Shown here piece by piece: positions 23,066-25,600 of a DNA stretch of 25,600 nucleotides (positions are counted from its first letter, which is position 1; each line of letters starts with the position of its first letter). This DNA is from Hyphomicrobiales bacterium. Lineage in GTDB: Bacteria > Pseudomonadota > Alphaproteobacteria > Rhizobiales > Kaistiaceae. The stretch spans positions 2,621-28,220 of the forward strand of contig JAFKJZ010000334.1 in NCBI GenBank assembly GCA_017305815.1, read 5' to 3'. The notes beneath the pieces are model-generated. The model was given only the letters and a program-made list of their open reading frames with translations, did not search any database and was not told where the DNA came from. A program made the position numbers and the translations under genes.

Positions 23066-23186
23066 GTCGTTCCCCGTTGCTGGTCTCTGGACTTGCATGC
23101 GCCGTGCCGACCCCGGATCCGGCGTGCCGGTCTTCTGCGAGCCGGTCTGCCGGTGGGGCCGTTCTGGCCCGGCGGTGGAATTGATT

Positions 23187-23204
23187 ATTCTATAGTTATA
23201 GAAT
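23187..23204 (-). promoter_or_regulatory. Palindromic operator/promoter candidate upstream of the system 3 binding-protein gene
   Basis: ATTCTATAGTTATAGAAT has perfect 8-bp arms around GT, inside an AT-rich patch (about 23180-23220) of an otherwise GC-rich gap. On the minus strand TTGTAA and a TATAGA box lie about 18 bp apart across this palindrome, so a promoter may overlap the operator. It is about 120 bp upstream of the start at 23065. The rest of the 282-bp gap 23066-23347 shows no gene. No regulator gene for system 3 is next to it. Confidence 0.5.
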
Positions 23205-23347
23205 TGAATTCATTACAACAGAAGCCTACCATTGTGACCTGCCGGGTCAAGGCCCGGGATGCACGAACTGTCACCGCAGAGGCCTCCGCGATGCCCCGCC
23301 GCCTTCCGCCCGCCTCGACCCGGCCGTCCTTCATGTGCTGCGCCGGC

Positions 23348-24352
23348 TCATTCGAAGCGGGCGAGGTTCATCAGGCAGTCGCCCGATTGGCTGTGCGTGT
23401 GCAGGCGCCGGGTCAGCACGATGCCGCCTTCCTGGAAGCGCAGCACCTGCGGCTCCTCCAGCGGCCGTTCCAGGTCGTGCAGCCAGCCGCAGATGTCGCC
23501 GGCCGCGACCGTGTCGCCGATGTCGACCGCGGGCTCGAACCAGCCTTCGCGCTCGGCATAGACGAACAGCGACTGTCCGCCGGTCGAGAGCACCACGGTC
23601 TCGGGACCGCGATCGTCGTCGAGATAGAGGATCGGCCGGCTGGTGATGCCGAGTGCCTGCAGCAGGTTGTCGACGGCGCGCTGGGTGACGGCCATGCTCG
23701 CCTTGGTGGCGGTGGCGCCGCCGCCGAATTCGCCCGACAGCGCGATGCAGCCGGCCCGCAGCGCCGCCGCCATCGAGGTCGGCGAATCCGGGCCGTTGTC
23801 GGCGATCATGCCGTAGGGCAGTCGCATCGACCGCATCAGCTCCAGCCCGCGCGCGTAGCGCTCGCCATCGCCGAGCCGCTCGATCAGGCTGCAGATCAGG
23901 TGATCCATGCTGGTGCCGCCCGAATGCAGGTCGAGCACGACGTCATGGCGCGGGAAGATCTCGTGCTCGATGAAATGCGCCATGCGCTGCGTCGGGCCGC
24001 CGAACGGATTGCCGGGAAAGGCGCGGTTCATGTTGCCGCCGTCGAAGGGGGAGCAGCGCTTGGCAGCCATCACGGCCGGCGTATTCGCGGCGGTGAGGAT
24101 GGTGAGCGAACCGCGGATGTCGGCAGCCTCGATCAGCCGCGTCGCCTTCAGCAGCGTCAGTTCGCCTTCGTACTCGTCGCCATGGTTGCCCGCCATCAGC
24201 ACCAGGCTCGGCCCATCGCCGTTCCGGATCCGGCAGACCGGCATCTTGATCTGGTAGTAGGGCGAGCGGTCGATCGAATAGGGGAAGCTGAAGAAGCCGA
24301 CCTGCTTGCCGTCCTGGTCCCAGGATATGTCGGAAAAGGCACCCGTATGCAT
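23348..24352 (-). CDS. Aspartoacylase/succinylglutamate desuccinylase-family metallohydrolase
   Basis: A 334-residue zinc hydrolase of the AspA/AstE family (M14-like), which cleaves the amide bond of N-acyl amino acids in the cytoplasm. Zinc ligands are H57 and E60 in GNHGDEYEG, and H143 in DLHSGG. The substrate-binding NMNRAFPG is at 107-114, and the likely catalytic Glu is E208 in SGEFGGG. The C-terminal part from about 250 (FVYAEREGWFEPAVDIGDTV, then GDICGWLHD) resembles the biotinyl-like domain seen in many bacterial members. Members include aspartoacylase, succinylglutamate desuccinylase and the ectoine-pathway deacetylase DoeB; which is right cannot be told here. It lies upstream of the system 3 transporter in the same direction, 282 bp away, and could act on the imported compound before the PLP dehydratase does. 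Confidence 0.9.
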   Translation of the reverse strand: MHTGAFSDISWDQDGKQVGFFSFPYSIDRSPYYQIKMPVCRIRNGDGPSLVLMAGNHGDEYEGELTLLKATRLIEAADIRGSLTILTAANTPAVMAAKRCSPFDGGNMNRAFPGNPFGGPTQRMAHFIEHEIFPRHDVVLDLHSGGTSMDHLICSLIERLGDGERYARGLELMRSMRLPYGMIADNGPDSPTSMAAALRAGCIALSGEFGGGATATKASMAVTQRAVDNLLQALGITSRPILYLDDDRGPETVVLSTGGQSLFVYAEREGWFEPAVDIGDTVAAGDICGWLHDLERPLEEPQVLRFQEGGIVLTRRLHTHSQSGDCLMNLARFE

Positions 24353-24488
24353 TCTCTAGATCCTTCGTGATTCAAGCCTTGGCGACGTTGCGGGCACGCG
24401 CCCGTTCCGTCGCGATTTCCAGAAATTCGTAAGCCCGCGGTGGCCGCTGCCATCGCTCCTTCAACCCTGAGCGAGAGCCGAGACGGAC

Positions 24489-25229
24489 GTGCGCATCGAA
24501 GAGGGACTGCACCTGGTGATGAGTGGCGGCGGCGGGTTCGACCTGACCGACGCTTTCGACTGCAATGTGTTTCTGGTCGGGGCGGAGGACGGCTGGTTGA
24601 TGTTCGACGCCGGCGCCGGCCGCGATCCGGATCTTGTCTTCGATGTCCTCGCCGGTGACGGCATCGATCCGGCCAGCATCCGGCATCTGCTCCTCACCCA
24701 TGGCCATGCCGACCACTCCGGCGGCGCGGCGGCGCTGCGCGAGCGGCTCGGGCTGGCGGTCCACGCGGGAGCGGCGACGGCGGCGATGGTCGCCAAGGGT
24801 GACGAAGAGGGCATCAGCCTCGGCAAGGCGAAGCGAGGCGGCGTCTATCCGCCCGACTACGCCTATCGCGCCTGTCCGGTCGATGGCGTCTGGCAGGCGG
24901 ACGAGGTGCGGCGCTTCGGCGATGTTTCGGTCCAGCTGATCGAGACGCCCGGCCATAGCCGTGACCACGTCTCCTACCTCGTCACGACGCCGCGCCGAAA
25001 GATGCTGGTTGCGGGCGACGCGCTGTTCCATGGCGGCAAGGTCGCGATCCAGGACATCTCCGACTGCGACGTCGGCGCGATCTGCGAGACGGTCCGCAGG
25101 CTCGCGACGGTCGAGTTCGATACGCTGCTGCCGGGACATCACGGCTTCACGCTGAAGGATGCGCGGCGGCATGCCGATCTCGCGCTCCAGTGTGTGAACC
25201 GTATGCAAATCCCGCCCTCCATCATCTGA
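24489..25229 (+). CDS. Metallo-beta-lactamase-fold hydrolase (GTG start)
   Basis: A 246-residue MBL-fold protein. The metal-binding motif THGHADHSGG gives H71, H73, D75 and H76; further ligands are H155 (TPGHSRDH), D177 (VAGDALF) and H217 (LPGHHG), so a two-metal site is complete. The chain is short and has no signal peptide, which points to a cytoplasmic hydrolase of the glyoxalase II/lactonase-like type rather than an antibiotic resistance enzyme. The GTG at 24489 is the first start that gives a normal N-terminus; its ribosome site is weak. The gene is divergent from the aspartoacylase-family gene across 136 bp, and convergent with an SDR gene whose stop lies 26 bp away. A lactone or thioester substrate would fit a sugar-acid setting, but this is only inference. 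Confidence 0.9.
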   Translation: MRIEEGLHLVMSGGGGFDLTDAFDCNVFLVGAEDGWLMFDAGAGRDPDLVFDVLAGDGIDPASIRHLLLTHGHADHSGGAAALRERLGLAVHAGAATAAMVAKGDEEGISLGKAKRGGVYPPDYAYRACPVDGVWQADEVRRFGDVSVQLIETPGHSRDHVSYLVTTPRRKMLVAGDALFHGGKVAIQDISDCDVGAICETVRRLATVEFDTLLPGHHGFTLKDARRHADLALQCVNRMQIPPSII

Positions 25230-25255
25230 TGCCCCGCTCGGCGAGGCGTGTCGTG

Positions 25256-25600
<345 letters not shown>

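Noticed and set aside
18952..24352. An ectoine/hydroxyectoine degradation cluster (EutB-like and DoeB-like genes).
   Set aside because: The other expected genes (DoeA, EutC, DoeC/D, ectoine-type transporter) are absent and the transporter is of the sugar type.
22751..24370. A 539-codon plus-strand open frame across the frameshifted binding-protein gene and the deacylase gene.
   Set aside because: Low-complexity composition and no start context. It mirrors third-position GC bias of the minus-strand genes.

Overview
The window is high-GC DNA (clearly above 60% by eye) whose genes fill almost all of it. It is probably from an alphaproteobacterium of the Hyphomicrobiales (rhizobial) type. The reasons are the stacking of several CUT1-type sugar ABC transporters with oxidoreductases and sugar-acid enzymes, the GntR/FCD and DeoR regulators, and dispersed GTCATCC...GGATGAC palindromic repeats. 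No rRNA, tRNA, CRISPR array, phage gene, transposase or origin was seen. The placement is inference; nothing in the window is a species marker.

Region A (1-9830, nearly all minus strand) is a substrate-uptake and catabolic island. Read in the direction of transcription it holds a Tat-exported solute-binding protein, two permeases, an enolase-superfamily dehydratase, a D-2-hydroxyacid dehydrogenase, an HpcH/HpaI-type aldolase, an SDR dehydrogenase, and the two halves of a split transketolase (the last cut by the window edge). Many junctions overlap (ATGA or 7-8 bp). A GntR/FCD regulator (9057-9761) lies just upstream. A TTGACA promoter overlapped by a TTAACAAT palindrome precedes the binding-protein gene, and a near-identical half-palindrome lies between gntR and a divergent second D-2-hydroxyacid dehydrogenase (9831-10868). 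The likely theme is uptake of a sugar or sugar acid, oxidation and dehydration to a 2-keto-3-deoxy acid, aldol cleavage, and reduction or transketolase handling of the fragments.

Region B (11094-14168, minus strand) holds an LDH2/malate-dehydrogenase-family oxidoreductase, then a DeoR regulator followed by a BtpA/SgcQ-family protein, probably as one two-gene operon.

Region C (14566-18852, plus strand) is a second CUT1 transporter with the unusual order ATPase, permease, binding protein, permease. It carries the only ABC ATPase in the window. A good intrinsic terminator closes it.

Region D (18952-23065, minus strand) is a third CUT1 transporter followed by a PLP-dependent threonine/serine dehydratase-like gene. 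Its binding-protein gene carries a one-base frameshift. Upstream lie an aspartoacylase/succinylglutamate-desuccinylase-family hydrolase (23348-24352), a divergent metallo-beta-lactamase-fold hydrolase (24489-25229), and the end of another SDR gene.

Points of most interest are: a three-copy repeat family whose hairpin arms show compensatory changes around GNRA-type tetraloops; a predicted GntR operator pair; an unassigned sugar-acid route next to a split transketolase; three transporters with one ATPase; a hairpin directly after every binding-protein gene; and the frameshifted binding protein.
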